A stretch of 60,369 nucleotides of DNA, taken from the NCBI GenBank assembly GCA_023252195.1, contig JAHEXI010000020.1, positions 1-60,369 on the forward strand, given 5' to 3'. Of this stretch, positions 27,143-36,435 are shown piece by piece. Below the pieces are notes generated by a model that had not been told where the DNA came from, ran no database searches, and worked only from the letters and a program-made list of their open reading frames with translations. The number at the start of each line of letters is the position of its first letter. Position 1 is the first letter of the stretch. The position numbers and the translations under genes are program-made. Source of the DNA: Pseudonocardiales bacterium (GTDB lineage Bacteria; Actinomycetota; Actinomycetes; Mycobacteriales; Pseudonocardiaceae).

Positions 27143-27541
27143 ATGGCTGAGGTGGACAAGAGCGAGAAGATCACCATCAACGTCGGGTTGGTTGACCTCG
27201 GCCAGATCGATCTGCTCGTCGACGAGGGTTTCTACGCTAACCGCACGGACTTCATTCGGACGGCGATCCGGCGTCAGCTCGAGAGCCGGGCAGCCGCGGT
27301 GAACGACACGGTGGCGCGCCGGACCTTGACGCTCGGCACGCACCACCTCAGCCGCCGTGACCTGGAGGAACTTCGCAGCGCTGGCCAGACGATCGACCTG
27401 CGCGTTCTCGGGCTGGCGACCGTTGCCGACGATGTCAGCCCCGAGCTCGCACTGGCGACGATCGCGTCGGTCGAGGTCCTCGGCGCCTTCCGGGCGTCGC
27501 GGGCAGTCAAGGCTGCCCTCGCGCCCCGCACCAGCACCTGA
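27143..27541 (+). CDS. Ribbon-helix-helix (CopG-type) regulator
   Basis: The 132-residue protein has an N-terminal ribbon-helix-helix domain ([20 protein letters not shown], then [18 protein letters not shown]) and an unassigned C-terminal half. The ATG at 27143 is preceded by GGGAGGA at good spacing; another ATG at 27125 has none. Forty-seven bp separate it from the PHB depolymerase-type gene, so it is likely that operon's own regulator. AGATGGTG boxes lie in front of it. Confidence 0.82.
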   Translation: MAEVDKSEKITINVGLVDLGQIDLLVDEGFYANRTDFIRTAIRRQLESRAAAVNDTVARRTLTLGTHHLSRRDLEELRSAGQTIDLRVLGLATVADDVSPELALATIASVEVLGAFRASRAVKAALAPRTST

Positions 27542-27588
27542 GCAGCACGCAATCGCCCGACGCCGGCCGACTCCCGAAGGGGCTTCCC

Positions 27589-28680
27589 ATGGACGAACAT
27601 CGCATCGCTGGCATGTCCGAAGCATTGCGGCTCACCCGTGCAGGGCAGCTGACTGAGGCGACCGCGCTCCTGCAGCGCACCCTCAGCGCGGCCCGGACAG
27701 CCGAGCCGGGCGGCCACCACGGCCCGCACGACAAGCTGCGAGAGACGCTGTCCGGGAGGCCGGGCGGGAGCCGGTCCGGCGGGCTGGCTGACCTGTCCAG
27801 CGCCAGTCCCAGAATCGCGCGTCCCCCCGCACTCGGCGGCGAGATCCGCCACCTCAGCCACACCGAGCCAGCCGGGACCCGGAGTTACGATCTCTACATT
27901 CCGACCGGCTACACCGGTGCTCCGGTGCCCTTGGTCGTCATGCTGCACGGCGGCAAGCAGGACGCCGCCGACTTCGCCGCCGGTACCCGGATGAACGAGC
28001 TCGCCGAGCAACACACGTTGCTCGTCGCTTACCCACTGCAGTCCGCCGCGGCCAACAACGGCGGCTACTGGAACTGGTTCTCCCCCGCCGACCAGCAGGC
28101 CGGCGCCGGCGAACCGGCGATCATCGCCGGCCTCACCCGCCAGATCATGACCGACCACGCCGTCGATCCCGCCCGGGTGTACGTCGCCGGGCTGTCCGCC
28201 GGTGGCGCGATGGCGGCGGTGATGGCCGCGACCTACCCGGAGCTCTACGCCGGGGTCGGCGTGCATTCCGGGATCGCCTACCGCGCGGCACACGACGTCA
28301 CGTCGGCATTCGCCGCCATGCGCACGGGTGGCTCACCGCCGCCCGGCGGGCCGGTCCCGTTGATCGTCTTCCATGGCGACCGCGACCAGGTCGTGGCGCC
28401 GGTGAACGCCGAGAAGCTCGTCGCCGCCCGGCTGGCCACGACCGGCACCTCGGTGTCGGAGACAATGCACATCGACGGGCGGATCGGCCATGCCTGCACC
28501 CGAACCGTGCACACCGACGTCGACGGCGGCGTCCTCGCCGAGTGCTGGACGGTGCATGGCGGGGGGCACGCGTGGTTCGGGGGCAGTCCGGTCGGGTCCT
28601 ACACCGACCCGACGGGTCCCGACGCGTCCGCCGAGTTGATCCGGTTCTTCCTCGCCCATAGCCGAAGATATCTCAGCTAG
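27589..28680 (+). CDS. PHB depolymerase-type (feruloyl esterase-like) alpha/beta hydrolase
   Basis: The 363-residue hydrolase follows a non-secreted N-terminal extension ([20 protein letters not shown]). The catalytic domain starts at about residue 85 ([22 protein letters not shown]). It has the nucleophile elbow AGLSAGGAM, an Asp in FHGDRDQVV, and the His in [11 protein letters not shown]. Family members cleave short-chain polyhydroxyalkanoates or related esters. Without a signal peptide it probably acts inside the cell. GAAGGGG precedes the ATG. Confidence 0.85.
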   Translation: MDEHRIAGMSEALRLTRAGQLTEATALLQRTLSAARTAEPGGHHGPHDKLRETLSGRPGGSRSGGLADLSSASPRIARPPALGGEIRHLSHTEPAGTRSYDLYIPTGYTGAPVPLVVMLHGGKQDAADFAAGTRMNELAEQHTLLVAYPLQSAAANNGGYWNWFSPADQQAGAGEPAIIAGLTRQIMTDHAVDPARVYVAGLSAGGAMAAVMAATYPELYAGVGVHSGIAYRAAHDVTSAFAAMRTGGSPPPGGPVPLIVFHGDRDQVVAPVNAEKLVAARLATTGTSVSETMHIDGRIGHACTRTVHTDVDGGVLAECWTVHGGGHAWFGGSPVGSYTDPTGPDASAELIRFFLAHSRRYLS

Positions 28681-28908
28681 GTAGTCGGTCTCGGAAACCA
28701 GGTAACTGCCGCTTGGATCTCCGAAGTTTTCTCGCTTGACTAAGTAGCTGCGAATGAATTCACCGTATAAGCCGACGTTGGAAGATAGGGGTCAGCACAT
28801 CTTGTCAGGCAATCTTATTCCGGCCATGGTAGCGATGAGCCGAATCGACACTGCCGTCGATGAGGGTGCGCTGTTGCCAGCCTACTGGGCTGCCTAAGGG
28901 GGATTTCG

Positions 28909-29229
28909 ATGACTGACACATTCAGCTTTGCCGAGGTTGACGGCCAGCACGTGGAGCTACTTCCCACCCGTACCGTCTTGTCCTTGTTCCACGCCGGTGG
29001 CTGCGGGGATGGCGGCGGTGGTCATGGTGGTGGTCATGACGGCGGCGACGGCGGCGGCCGGGGCGGCAACGGCGGCTACGGTGGCGACGGCGGTACGGGT
29101 AGGGGCGGCCTCGGCCTCAACCTGCTGAACATCAACCTGTTCGGTGACCAGATCAACAGCGCGGGTGACGGCGTCGGCGGCGATGGCGGGCCCGCTAACG
29201 GCGGCAACGGCGGAGACCACGTCGGCTGA
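28909..29229 (+). CDS. Small glycine-rich protein with leader-like N-terminus
   Basis: The 106-residue protein starts 6 bases after AAGGGGG. The first about 28 residues are ordinary (TFSFAEVDGQHVELLPTRTV). The rest is dominated by Gly, Asp, Asn and His in GGxGG units, interrupted by a central GLNLLNINLFGDQINS segment. There is one Cys (CGDGGGG) and no signal peptide. The split into a conserved-looking leader and a repetitive tail recalls RiPP precursors or glycine-rich surface proteins, but no modifying enzyme is adjacent. Function unknown. Confidence 0.65.
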   Translation: MTDTFSFAEVDGQHVELLPTRTVLSLFHAGGCGDGGGGHGGGHDGGDGGGRGGNGGYGGDGGTGRGGLGLNLLNINLFGDQINSAGDGVGGDGGPANGGNGGDHVG

Positions 29230-29285
29230 GCCGATCTGCTTGTCGGGGGGGTGCCGTTAACCAGGTAACGGCACCAGCGTATGGC

Positions 29286-29345
29286 CGTGAACTCGACAGT
29301 ACCCACGTTTCCATCGACGAAAATGTCGGTACCGTCGAGTTCACG
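29286..29345. repeat. 60-bp imperfect palindrome, GAACTC family
   Basis: The arms begin CGTGAACTCGAC and pair at 25 of 30 positions right to the centre; the outer 21-bp arms (29286-29306 and 29325-29345) pair at 19 of 21. It lies between the glycine-rich gene and the GNAT gene. It shares its outer 12 bases with the palindrome at 34606. Confidence 0.85.
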
Positions 29346-29357
29346 ACGCCGACAGGT

Positions 29358-30290
29358 ATGGGGGGACGGGTGGGCGAGGTTGAGGTGCGACCGCTCGTTG
29401 AGGCCGATCTGGTCGACGCGGATCGGGTGATGCGGCTGGCCTTCGGCACCTTTCTCGGGTTGGCCGACCCGATGGCGTTCCTGGGCGACGGCGACTACGT
29501 GCGCAGCCGCTGGACGGCCGACCCGGGCGCGGCGCTGGCCGCCGAAGCCGACGGCCGGGTTGTCGGCTCGAACTTCGCCACCCGGTGGGGCAGCGTCGGG
29601 TACTTCGGTCCGCTGACCGTGCACCCGGCACTGTGGGACCGGGGCATCGCGCGCCGGTTGCTGGTTCGCACGATGGAGATCATGGACGGTTGGCGGCTCA
29701 GTCACACCGGGCTGTTCACCTTCGGTCACAGCCCCAAGCACATCGCGCTCTACCAGAGCTTCGGGTTCCTGCCTCGATTCCTCACCACGGTGCTGTCCGT
29801 GCCAGTTTCTCCGCCGGCCGCGGGCACAGCGCAGTGGTCGACGTACTCCGCGGACCCCGACCAGGCCGGCCGGTTGGCCGACTGCGCGGCTCTCACCGAC
29901 ACGGTCTATCCCGGCCTTGACGTGAGTCGCGAGCTGCGTGCCTGCCACGAGCAGGACCTCGGTGACACGGTGCTGCTGGCGGACGGATCCGGTTTTGCCG
30001 TCTGCCATGTCGGGCCGGGCTCGGAGGCAGACACCGGGACGTGCGTCGTCAAGTTCGCGGCGGCGCGCGCGGCCACCGACTTCGAGCGGCTGGTGGGTGC
30101 CTGCGAGGCGTTCGCGGCCAGCCGGGGAGCCGCCCGGCTGGCCGCCGGGATGAACACCGCCCGTCGCGACGCCTACCGGGTCCTGCGCCAGCGCGGATTC
30201 GACGCCGACCTCATCGGCGTCTCGATGCACCGTCCCGACGAGCCGGGCTACTCCCATCCGGACGCGTACGTGATCGACGACTGGCGATAG
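29358..30290 (+). CDS. GNAT family N-acetyltransferase, double-domain
   Basis: The 310-residue protein has a complete N-terminal GNAT domain (VEVRPLVEADLVDADRV, then YFGPLTVHPALWDRGIARRL with the acetyl-CoA loop, and ALYQSFGFLPR). A second, weaker GNAT-like half (about 190-300, VLRQRGFDADLIGVSM) follows. Substrate unknown. An alternative GTG start lies at 29370. It ends 16 bp before the converging GGDEF/EAL gene. Confidence 0.85.
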   Translation: MGGRVGEVEVRPLVEADLVDADRVMRLAFGTFLGLADPMAFLGDGDYVRSRWTADPGAALAAEADGRVVGSNFATRWGSVGYFGPLTVHPALWDRGIARRLLVRTMEIMDGWRLSHTGLFTFGHSPKHIALYQSFGFLPRFLTTVLSVPVSPPAAGTAQWSTYSADPDQAGRLADCAALTDTVYPGLDVSRELRACHEQDLGDTVLLADGSGFAVCHVGPGSEADTGTCVVKFAAARAATDFERLVGACEAFAASRGAARLAAGMNTARRDAYRVLRQRGFDADLIGVSMHRPDEPGYSHPDAYVIDDWR

Positions 30291-30306
30291 CGCGCGCCGT
30301 GCGAGC

Positions 30307-32442
30307 TCACGAGTCGGCCAGGGTGTCGAGCAGGGGCTCGAGACACTGAGATTCGCTCGGTGGGCCGGATAGTGCGCCGATCGCCCAGTTGGCGCCGATG
30401 CGCGCCCAGTCCGCGGCCTGCTCGACGGTGTCCACCGGAGCGACGACGTCGACCCCAGCGTCGCGAATGATGTGCACTAATGCCTGCGCCGCCCGCGCCA
30501 GGATCCGGGACGGGTCCTCGGTTGACTGGTGGGACACCGGCCGGGCAATTCGGAGCACGCACACCGAGAGGTCTGCTACGCAGCGCAGCCCGCGGATGCC
30601 GCCACCGAAGTCGTACAGTCCAGCGCGCACGCCCAACTCGGTAAGCACGCGCAGGTTGTCCTCGGCCTGTCCGCCACCTTCGTCGGTGAGTTCACCGGTG
30701 ACCGTGCGGATCGCTGCCACCGGTGCCCTCAGCTCCAGCTCAGCTGGGGCCAGGCCGGTCTCCGCCAGGACCGCTCTGACCCTCGCCACCAGATCAGGGT
30801 CCTGCGCCTGGGACGGCGTGAGGTTGATCATCACCGGTGGCACCCTGGCAGCCGTGCGTTGTTGCCACGACACGGCTTGTTCAGCCGCAGTGCGCAGCAA
30901 CCACTGACCGACTTCGTGCACGACGCCGGTGCGCTCGGCGGCCTGTACGCACTGTTCGTTGGACAGCATGCCGAGCTGGGGGTGCTGCCAGCTCAACGCC
31001 GCCTCGACGCCGACCAGCCGGCCATCGTTCAGCGTGACCACCGGCTGGTATGTCACGTGCAGTTCGCCGCTCTCCAGTGCCCCGGGCATCGCCGCGGCCA
31101 GCTGCAGCCTTGCCCGGTTCGCGGCATCGATTTCCGGGTCGAACAGGGTCCACTGCCGCTTGCCTCGGCCGCGGATGCGGCGCAGCGTGGCGCTGGCGGC
31201 GCGCATCAGCTCCTCAGGCAACGTCCCGGCAACTCGGCGCTGCACGATGCCGATGGTGGCGGTGACCGCCACTCCGATCCCGTCGACGTAGAACGGCTCG
31301 GCCAGCTCGGCGTTGATCATCTCGGCGAACGCGCCGACGTCCAGCACCGATTCTCCGGGTTCGATCAGGATTGCGTACTCGTCGGCTCCCAGCCTGGCGA
31401 CCATCGCGCGCTGGTCGGCCACCACCCATTCCAGCCGCCTGGCGACCACATCGAGCAGCTGTTCGCCGACGTGATGCCCCAGCCCGTCGTTGATCGCGGA
31501 GAAGCCATCCAGATCGAGATGAATCAGCGTGACCACCGCTGACGGTGCGAGCTGCCCGAGCACTTTTTCCAGGTGGGTGATGAAGTACTGCCGATTCGGC
31601 AGACCGGTCTGCACGTCATGCAGCGTCTGGTGCTGCAGCCGCTGCTCGAGCAGGCGCAGATCGGTAATGTCGTCGATCATCGTCACGATGCACTGGGGCA
31701 CCTGCTCGTCATCGAGCAGCACCGCGGCATCAAGGTAGATCACCGCGGTCTCGCCATCGGCCAGGCGCAGCGGAAACCGGACTCGAAACCGCGACTCCCG
31801 ACCGGTCGCCAGGCCGCGGTAGTGCTCCTCGACGATGGACCGGTCATCCAGTGCGAACAGCTCGGTCAGCTCGCGGCCGAGCAGCTCACCGGAGCGGTAC
31901 CCGAGAGTGTCGTCGAGCGACCGGTTGGTTTGCAGGATCCGGCCTTCGGGGTCGCTGATCGCGATCGCCACCGGAGATGCGTGAAACACCCCTCGGAAGC
32001 GCGCCTCGCTGGCCGTCAGTGCCTGTTCAGCCTGCCGGCGCGCACGCAGACCAGCCCGATAGATCGAGTCCTGCTCATCGAGGCTGCGCTCGCGCAGCGC
32101 ATTGGCGTAACCAGCGGCCACGCTGCCGGTCAGCCGGGCAACTCGGCTGGTGAGGGCGACGCCCTGCGGCAGGTGTCCCAGCAGATCCGGCAACCGCTCG
32201 ACTATCAGAGCCACCGTCGCGCCGAGCGTCTCAGTGCCGGTGAAATGCGCATCGACCATGTCGACGCCGATCCGGCGCCCGACCGAGGGGTCGAACTCGA
32301 TGGCCAGCGCCGCCTCGACCAGCTCAGCGGTGAGTCCGAGCAGGTGCGCCACCAGCTCGCCAGGGCCCATCGACACATAGCTCGCGCCGCCGATCGCGTC
32401 CGCCCATCTGCGGGCGAACAGCTCCTGCGCTGCGCGGTTCAT
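30307..32442 (-). CDS. PAS-GGDEF-EAL protein with altered signature motifs
   Basis: Layout, counted from the ATG at 32442: an N-terminal helical region, a PAS domain (about 144-261, FRGVFHASPVAIAISDPEGR), a GGDEF domain (272-436, starting TLHDVQTGLPNRQYF) and an EAL domain (446-696). The diguanylate cyclase signature reads GADEY (352-356) instead of GG(D/E)EF, and the EAL motif reads EAA (480-482). Both activities are therefore doubtful and the protein may be a c-di-GMP or GTP sensor. The frame is open to 32559; that start is less likely. Confidence 0.85.
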   Translation of the reverse strand: MNRAAQELFARRWADAIGGASYVSMGPGELVAHLLGLTAELVEAALAIEFDPSVGRRIGVDMVDAHFTGTETLGATVALIVERLPDLLGHLPQGVALTSRVARLTGSVAAGYANALRERSLDEQDSIYRAGLRARRQAEQALTASEARFRGVFHASPVAIAISDPEGRILQTNRSLDDTLGYRSGELLGRELTELFALDDRSIVEEHYRGLATGRESRFRVRFPLRLADGETAVIYLDAAVLLDDEQVPQCIVTMIDDITDLRLLEQRLQHQTLHDVQTGLPNRQYFITHLEKVLGQLAPSAVVTLIHLDLDGFSAINDGLGHHVGEQLLDVVARRLEWVVADQRAMVARLGADEYAILIEPGESVLDVGAFAEMINAELAEPFYVDGIGVAVTATIGIVQRRVAGTLPEELMRAASATLRRIRGRGKRQWTLFDPEIDAANRARLQLAAAMPGALESGELHVTYQPVVTLNDGRLVGVEAALSWQHPQLGMLSNEQCVQAAERTGVVHEVGQWLLRTAAEQAVSWQQRTAARVPPVMINLTPSQAQDPDLVARVRAVLAETGLAPAELELRAPVAAIRTVTGELTDEGGGQAEDNLRVLTELGVRAGLYDFGGGIRGLRCVADLSVCVLRIARPVSHQSTEDPSRILARAAQALVHIIRDAGVDVVAPVDTVEQAADWARIGANWAIGALSGPPSESQCLEPLLDTLADS

Positions 32443-32694
32443 CCTCGCCGGACTACTCCTCACCGTATCGTCCACTGCTCGCCAGCGGTCCGCACTGCCC
32501 GACAAAATGTGCTCGCGTGAGGTGAACCGCAGTGGCAGCACCCGCCGACAGCCGCGCATTTTGCCCTAGCCGGTAGCACAACTTGGGCTCGGTCCGGCTA
32601 CTTGCTGGCCGATCCTACGTCTTTCGTGATGGACGTCACTTCCAATCACCCGTCTAGCTATGGTTGTGGATCTCCCTCGCGGGGCACCTTAAAT

Positions 32695-32709
32695 GTTAGC
32701 AATGCTAAC
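32695..32709 (+). promoter_or_regulatory. TTAGC-N3-GCTAA operator upstream of asparagine synthase
   Basis: GTTAGCAATGCTAAC is a perfect 6+3+6 inverted repeat located 29 bp before the ATG at 32739. The same TTAGC-N3-GCTAA pattern lies upstream of the converging MFS gene at 36436-36448. The size and symmetry suit a MarR- or TetR-like dimer. Confidence 0.6.
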
Positions 32710-32738
32710 TAAATCATGGACCGTGATGGGTGGACGCG

Positions 32739-34589
32739 ATGTGTGGCATTACCGGCTGGGTGGACTACGGCCACGACCTTCGTGGGCAGGAGCCGGTGCT
32801 GGCCCAGATGGTGGCCACGATGGCCTGCCGCGGGCCGGACGCGCAAGGGATGTGGATCGCCCCGCCGGTGGCCCTGGGCCACCGGCGACTGTCGGTGATC
32901 GATATCGAGGGTGGACGCCAGCCGATGAGCGTGGACGCCCAGCGGCGCACGGTCGCGGTGATCACCTACAGCGGCGAGGTCTACAACTACCAGGAGCTGC
33001 GCGCCGAGCTGGCCAGCCGCGGGCACCGGTTCCGCACCGAAAGCGACACCGAGGTGGTGTTGCACGCTTACCTGCAGTGGGGCGAGGACTTCGCCGAGCG
33101 GCTCAACGGGATGTACGCCTTCGCGCTGTGGGACACCGAGGCCGAACAGCTGTTGCTGGTGCGCGACCGGATGGGCATCAAACCGCTGTACTACGTCGAG
33201 ACCGAGGACGGGCTGCTGTTCGGTTCGGAGCCGAAAGCCATCTTCGCCAACCCGCTGATCGAACCGGTGGTCGACGCCAACGGCCTGCGGGAGATCCTGG
33301 CGTTCGTCAAGAACCCCGAGCAGGCGGTGTACCGGGATCTACGCGAGCTACGGCCGGGCTCCTTATTACGGGTCAACCGCCAGGGCATCACCGTGCGCCG
33401 GTACTGGAAGCTGGAGGCCCACGAGCACACCGATGACCTCGACACGACTGTAGCGACCGTGCGCGAGCTGCTCGACGACATCGTGGGCCGCCAGCTGATC
33501 TCGGATGTACCGCTGTGCAGCCTGCTGTCGGGCGGGCTGGACTCCTCCGCGGTCACCGCGCTGGCGGCCCGTCAGCTCGCCGCGGGCGGGCGTGGAGCGG
33601 TGCGCTCGTTCGCAGTGGACTTCACCGGCTACGCCGACAACTTCACCGCCGATTCGCTGCGAGCCACCCCCGACGCGCCGTTCGTGCACGAGCTGGCCTG
33701 TCACGTCGGCGCCGACCACACCGACATCGTGCTGTCCACGTCGGAGCTGATGGACCCGGCGCACCGGGCCGCGGTGGTGCGTGCCAGCGACCTCCCACTC
33801 GGCGGGGACATGTTCACCTCCCTCTATTTACTGTTCGCCGCGATCCGGGCTCGCTCGACGGTGGCACTGTCCGGGGAGTCCGCCGACGAAGTCTTCGGCG
33901 GTTACCGCTGGTTCCACGATGCCGCCGCGCACGCGGACACCTTTCCGTGGCTGGCTGCATTTGGGGGCCCCGAAGCCCGACCATGGCACACCCTGTTCAC
34001 CGACGAGCTGGTGTCCCAACTGGACATTCCGGGTTACCAGGCAGACAGCTACCGCAGCGCGCTGGCCGAGGTGCCGCACACCGACACCACCGACCCGCTT
34101 GAACGGCGGATGCGGGAGGTCTGCTACCTGCACCTGACCCGGTTCGTGCAGTTCTTGCTGGACCGCAAGGACCGGATGAGCATGGCCAGCGGGCTGGAGG
34201 TGCGGGTGCCGTTCTGCGACCACCGGCTGGTGCAGTACGTGTTCAACACCCCGTGGTCGGTCAAGACATTCGACGGCCGGGAGAAAAGCCTGCTCCGCGC
34301 CGCCGTAACCGACGTGCTGCCGGCCTCGATCGCCCAGCGGCGCAAGAGCCCGTACCCGTCGACCCAGGACCCCTCCTACGAGCTCGCGCTGCGCGACCAG
34401 CTGGACAAGCTCGTCGCCGACGGCACCTCTCCGGTGCTCGACCTGCTCGATGCCCAGCGGGTGCGCACCCTGTTGGACAGCGCGATCGGCGCGGTCAGTC
34501 TCGATGCGCAACGGCGCGCCACAGAACTCGTCCTGACGCTGCACGACTGGATCGCCGAGACCGGCGCCCGCCTTGATCTGTCCACCTGA
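32739..34589 (+). CDS. asnB: Asparagine synthase (glutamine-hydrolysing)
   Basis: The enzyme converts aspartate, glutamine and ATP to asparagine. I chose the ATG at 32739 because it places the catalytic Cys at position 2 (MCGITGW); a start 9 bp upstream would not. The N-terminal glutaminase domain has CRGPDAQG and SGEVYNYQELR. The ATP-pyrophosphatase domain has the P-loop SGGLDSS (264-270). At 616 residues it has normal length. Because it shares an operator motif with an exporter gene, it could instead serve a specialised amidation. Confidence 0.92.
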   Translation: MCGITGWVDYGHDLRGQEPVLAQMVATMACRGPDAQGMWIAPPVALGHRRLSVIDIEGGRQPMSVDAQRRTVAVITYSGEVYNYQELRAELASRGHRFRTESDTEVVLHAYLQWGEDFAERLNGMYAFALWDTEAEQLLLVRDRMGIKPLYYVETEDGLLFGSEPKAIFANPLIEPVVDANGLREILAFVKNPEQAVYRDLRELRPGSLLRVNRQGITVRRYWKLEAHEHTDDLDTTVATVRELLDDIVGRQLISDVPLCSLLSGGLDSSAVTALAARQLAAGGRGAVRSFAVDFTGYADNFTADSLRATPDAPFVHELACHVGADHTDIVLSTSELMDPAHRAAVVRASDLPLGGDMFTSLYLLFAAIRARSTVALSGESADEVFGGYRWFHDAAAHADTFPWLAAFGGPEARPWHTLFTDELVSQLDIPGYQADSYRSALAEVPHTDTTDPLERRMREVCYLHLTRFVQFLLDRKDRMSMASGLEVRVPFCDHRLVQYVFNTPWSVKTFDGREKSLLRAAVTDVLPASIAQRRKSPYPSTQDPSYELALRDQLDKLVADGTSPVLDLLDAQRVRTLLDSAIGAVSLDAQRRATELVLTLHDWIAETGARLDLST

Positions 34590-34605
34590 CCGCGCCAGCA
34601 TATGC

Positions 34606-34666
34606 CGTGAACTCGACACCACGGACGTTTTCGTTGCATGCGAACGTCCGTAGCGTCGAGTTCACG
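34606..34666. repeat. 61-bp palindrome between convergent genes, GAACTC family
   Basis: The arms 34606-34629 and 34643-34666 match at 22 of 24 positions, starting CGTGAACTCGAC. It is placed between the stops of asnB (34589) and the MFS gene (34697), where it could end transcription from both sides. Confidence 0.85.
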
Positions 34667-34696
34667 ACGTCGGGCGACGGCACGAGAGGACCGCCG

Positions 34697-36397
34697 TCAG
34701 CGGGTTACCGGCTGCGGGGTTGGGGTCGCCTTGGTTGGCTGCGGTTCGACGTACACGTATTTGCCGCCGCGCAGCCCGGACGCGATCGCGGCAATCAAGC
34801 AGGCGAGGATGGCAAAGCCGAACGCGACGGTCAACCCGTCAGAGAACGGTCCGGAGATCAGCGCGGGAAAGAAGCCACGGCCGGTCAGATAGGCAGCGTG
34901 TCCGGCCGGCAGTTGGTGCAGCACGGTGGGGCCCAACAGGGTCTGGATGGGGTTGTAGCCGAGCAGGGAGGCGAACAGCACCGCCACCGGCGGCAGCGCC
35001 GCCACCTGCATCGCGTCTGCTGCGGGTACGCCCTGGGCGATCAAACCGGCGGACATGGTCTGCGGCAAGGACCGGGCCAACCCCGAGACCATCAGGCTGA
35101 AGAATATTCCGATCGAGAGCACCATCGCCGCGTTCTGGAACGTGGTGCTCATTCCCGCGCCGACCCCGCGCCGGTTGGGTGGCAGGCTGTTCATGATGCT
35201 GGCCCGGTTCGGGGAGGCGAACAGCCCCATTCCCATCCCATTGAGAAGTAACACTAAGGCGAATTCCCGGTAGCTGAAGTTCACCGGTAACAGCGCCAGC
35301 CATCCGAAGCTGCCCGCAGCGATGATCATGCCGCCGGTGGCGAACGACCGTGCCCCGAACCGGTCGGACAACCAACCCGATACCGGTCCGACGATGAGGA
35401 AACCCACTGTGAGGGGCAGCATGTAGATGCCCGCCCACAAGGGGGTGGACGCGAAGCTGTAGCCGTGCTGGGGCAGCCAGATGCCCTGCAGCCAGATGAT
35501 CAGAATGAACATCAGGCCGCCGCGCCCGAGGCCCGAGAGCAGGCTGGCCAGGTTGCCGGCGGTGAACGCCCGGATCCGGAACAGCCGCAGCTGGAACATC
35601 GGCTCGGCGACCTTCGTCTCCACCACACAGAAGATCGCCAACATCAGCACGCCGCCACCCATGGCGGCCAGCACTACCGGGTTGGTCCAACCCATCGTGT
35701 GTCCGGCGTAGGGCTGGATACCGTAGGTGATTCCAACCAGCACCGCGATCAGTCCGACCGCGAAGGTGAGGTTGCCCCACCAATCCGACCTCGCCGGTTG
35801 CCGTAGTCCAGTGTCATGCAGTTTTAGGTACGCCCACACCGTGCCGAACAGCCCGACCGGGACCGACACCAGAAACACCAACCGCCAGTTGATCGGGCCG
35901 AGCACTCCGCCGATGATCAGGCCGAGGAATGAGCCGGCGATTCCGGCGACCTGGTTGAGGCCCAGCGCCAGCCCGCGCTGCTCAACCGGGAACGCATCGG
36001 TGATGATCGCGTTGGAGTTCGCCATCAGCATCGCGCCGCCGACGCCCTGCAATATTCGCATCACGATCAACCACAGCACCCCAGCGGTGCCGTGCATCCA
36101 GGTCACCGACAGCAGCACGGAGAACACGCTGAAGACCGCAAAACCCGCGTTGTACATCTTCACCCGACCGAACATGTCGCCCAACCGGCCGAAGGTGACC
36201 ACTAACACCGCGGTAACCACGAGGTAGCCCATGATCAACCACAGCAGCAGGCTGGTATTGCCCGGTTCCAAGGGGTTGATCCCGACGCCGCGAAAGATGT
36301 CGGGCAACGCGATCAACAGAATCGACGCATTGATCGTCGCCATCAAAACGCCCAAGGTCGTGTTCGATAGCACGATCCACTTGTAGTTCGCGGTCAT
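34697..36397 (-). CDS. MFS exporter of the DHA2 (14-helix) family
   Basis: This 566-residue drug:H+ antiporter-like protein has the usual GRLGDMFGRVKMYNAGF motif A after helix 2 and the family-typical PDIFRGVGINPLEPGNTSLL start. Fourteen transmembrane segments are likely. It probably exports a hydrophobic compound. An inverted repeat TTAGC-N3-GCTAA lies about 39 bp upstream, matching the one before asnB. Confidence 0.9.
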   Translation of the reverse strand: MTANYKWIVLSNTTLGVLMATINASILLIALPDIFRGVGINPLEPGNTSLLLWLIMGYLVVTAVLVVTFGRLGDMFGRVKMYNAGFAVFSVFSVLLSVTWMHGTAGVLWLIVMRILQGVGGAMLMANSNAIITDAFPVEQRGLALGLNQVAGIAGSFLGLIIGGVLGPINWRLVFLVSVPVGLFGTVWAYLKLHDTGLRQPARSDWWGNLTFAVGLIAVLVGITYGIQPYAGHTMGWTNPVVLAAMGGGVLMLAIFCVVETKVAEPMFQLRLFRIRAFTAGNLASLLSGLGRGGLMFILIIWLQGIWLPQHGYSFASTPLWAGIYMLPLTVGFLIVGPVSGWLSDRFGARSFATGGMIIAAGSFGWLALLPVNFSYREFALVLLLNGMGMGLFASPNRASIMNSLPPNRRGVGAGMSTTFQNAAMVLSIGIFFSLMVSGLARSLPQTMSAGLIAQGVPAADAMQVAALPPVAVLFASLLGYNPIQTLLGPTVLHQLPAGHAAYLTGRGFFPALISGPFSDGLTVAFGFAILACLIAAIASGLRGGKYVYVEPQPTKATPTPQPVTR

Positions 36398-36435
36398 GGA
36401 TACCCGCTTTCAGCGAACCCGGCGAAGGTAGTTGC

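Noticed and set aside
28826-28897. 23-codon frame just upstream of the glycine-rich gene
   Set aside because: No ribosome binding site; could be an upstream peptide but there is no positive evidence.
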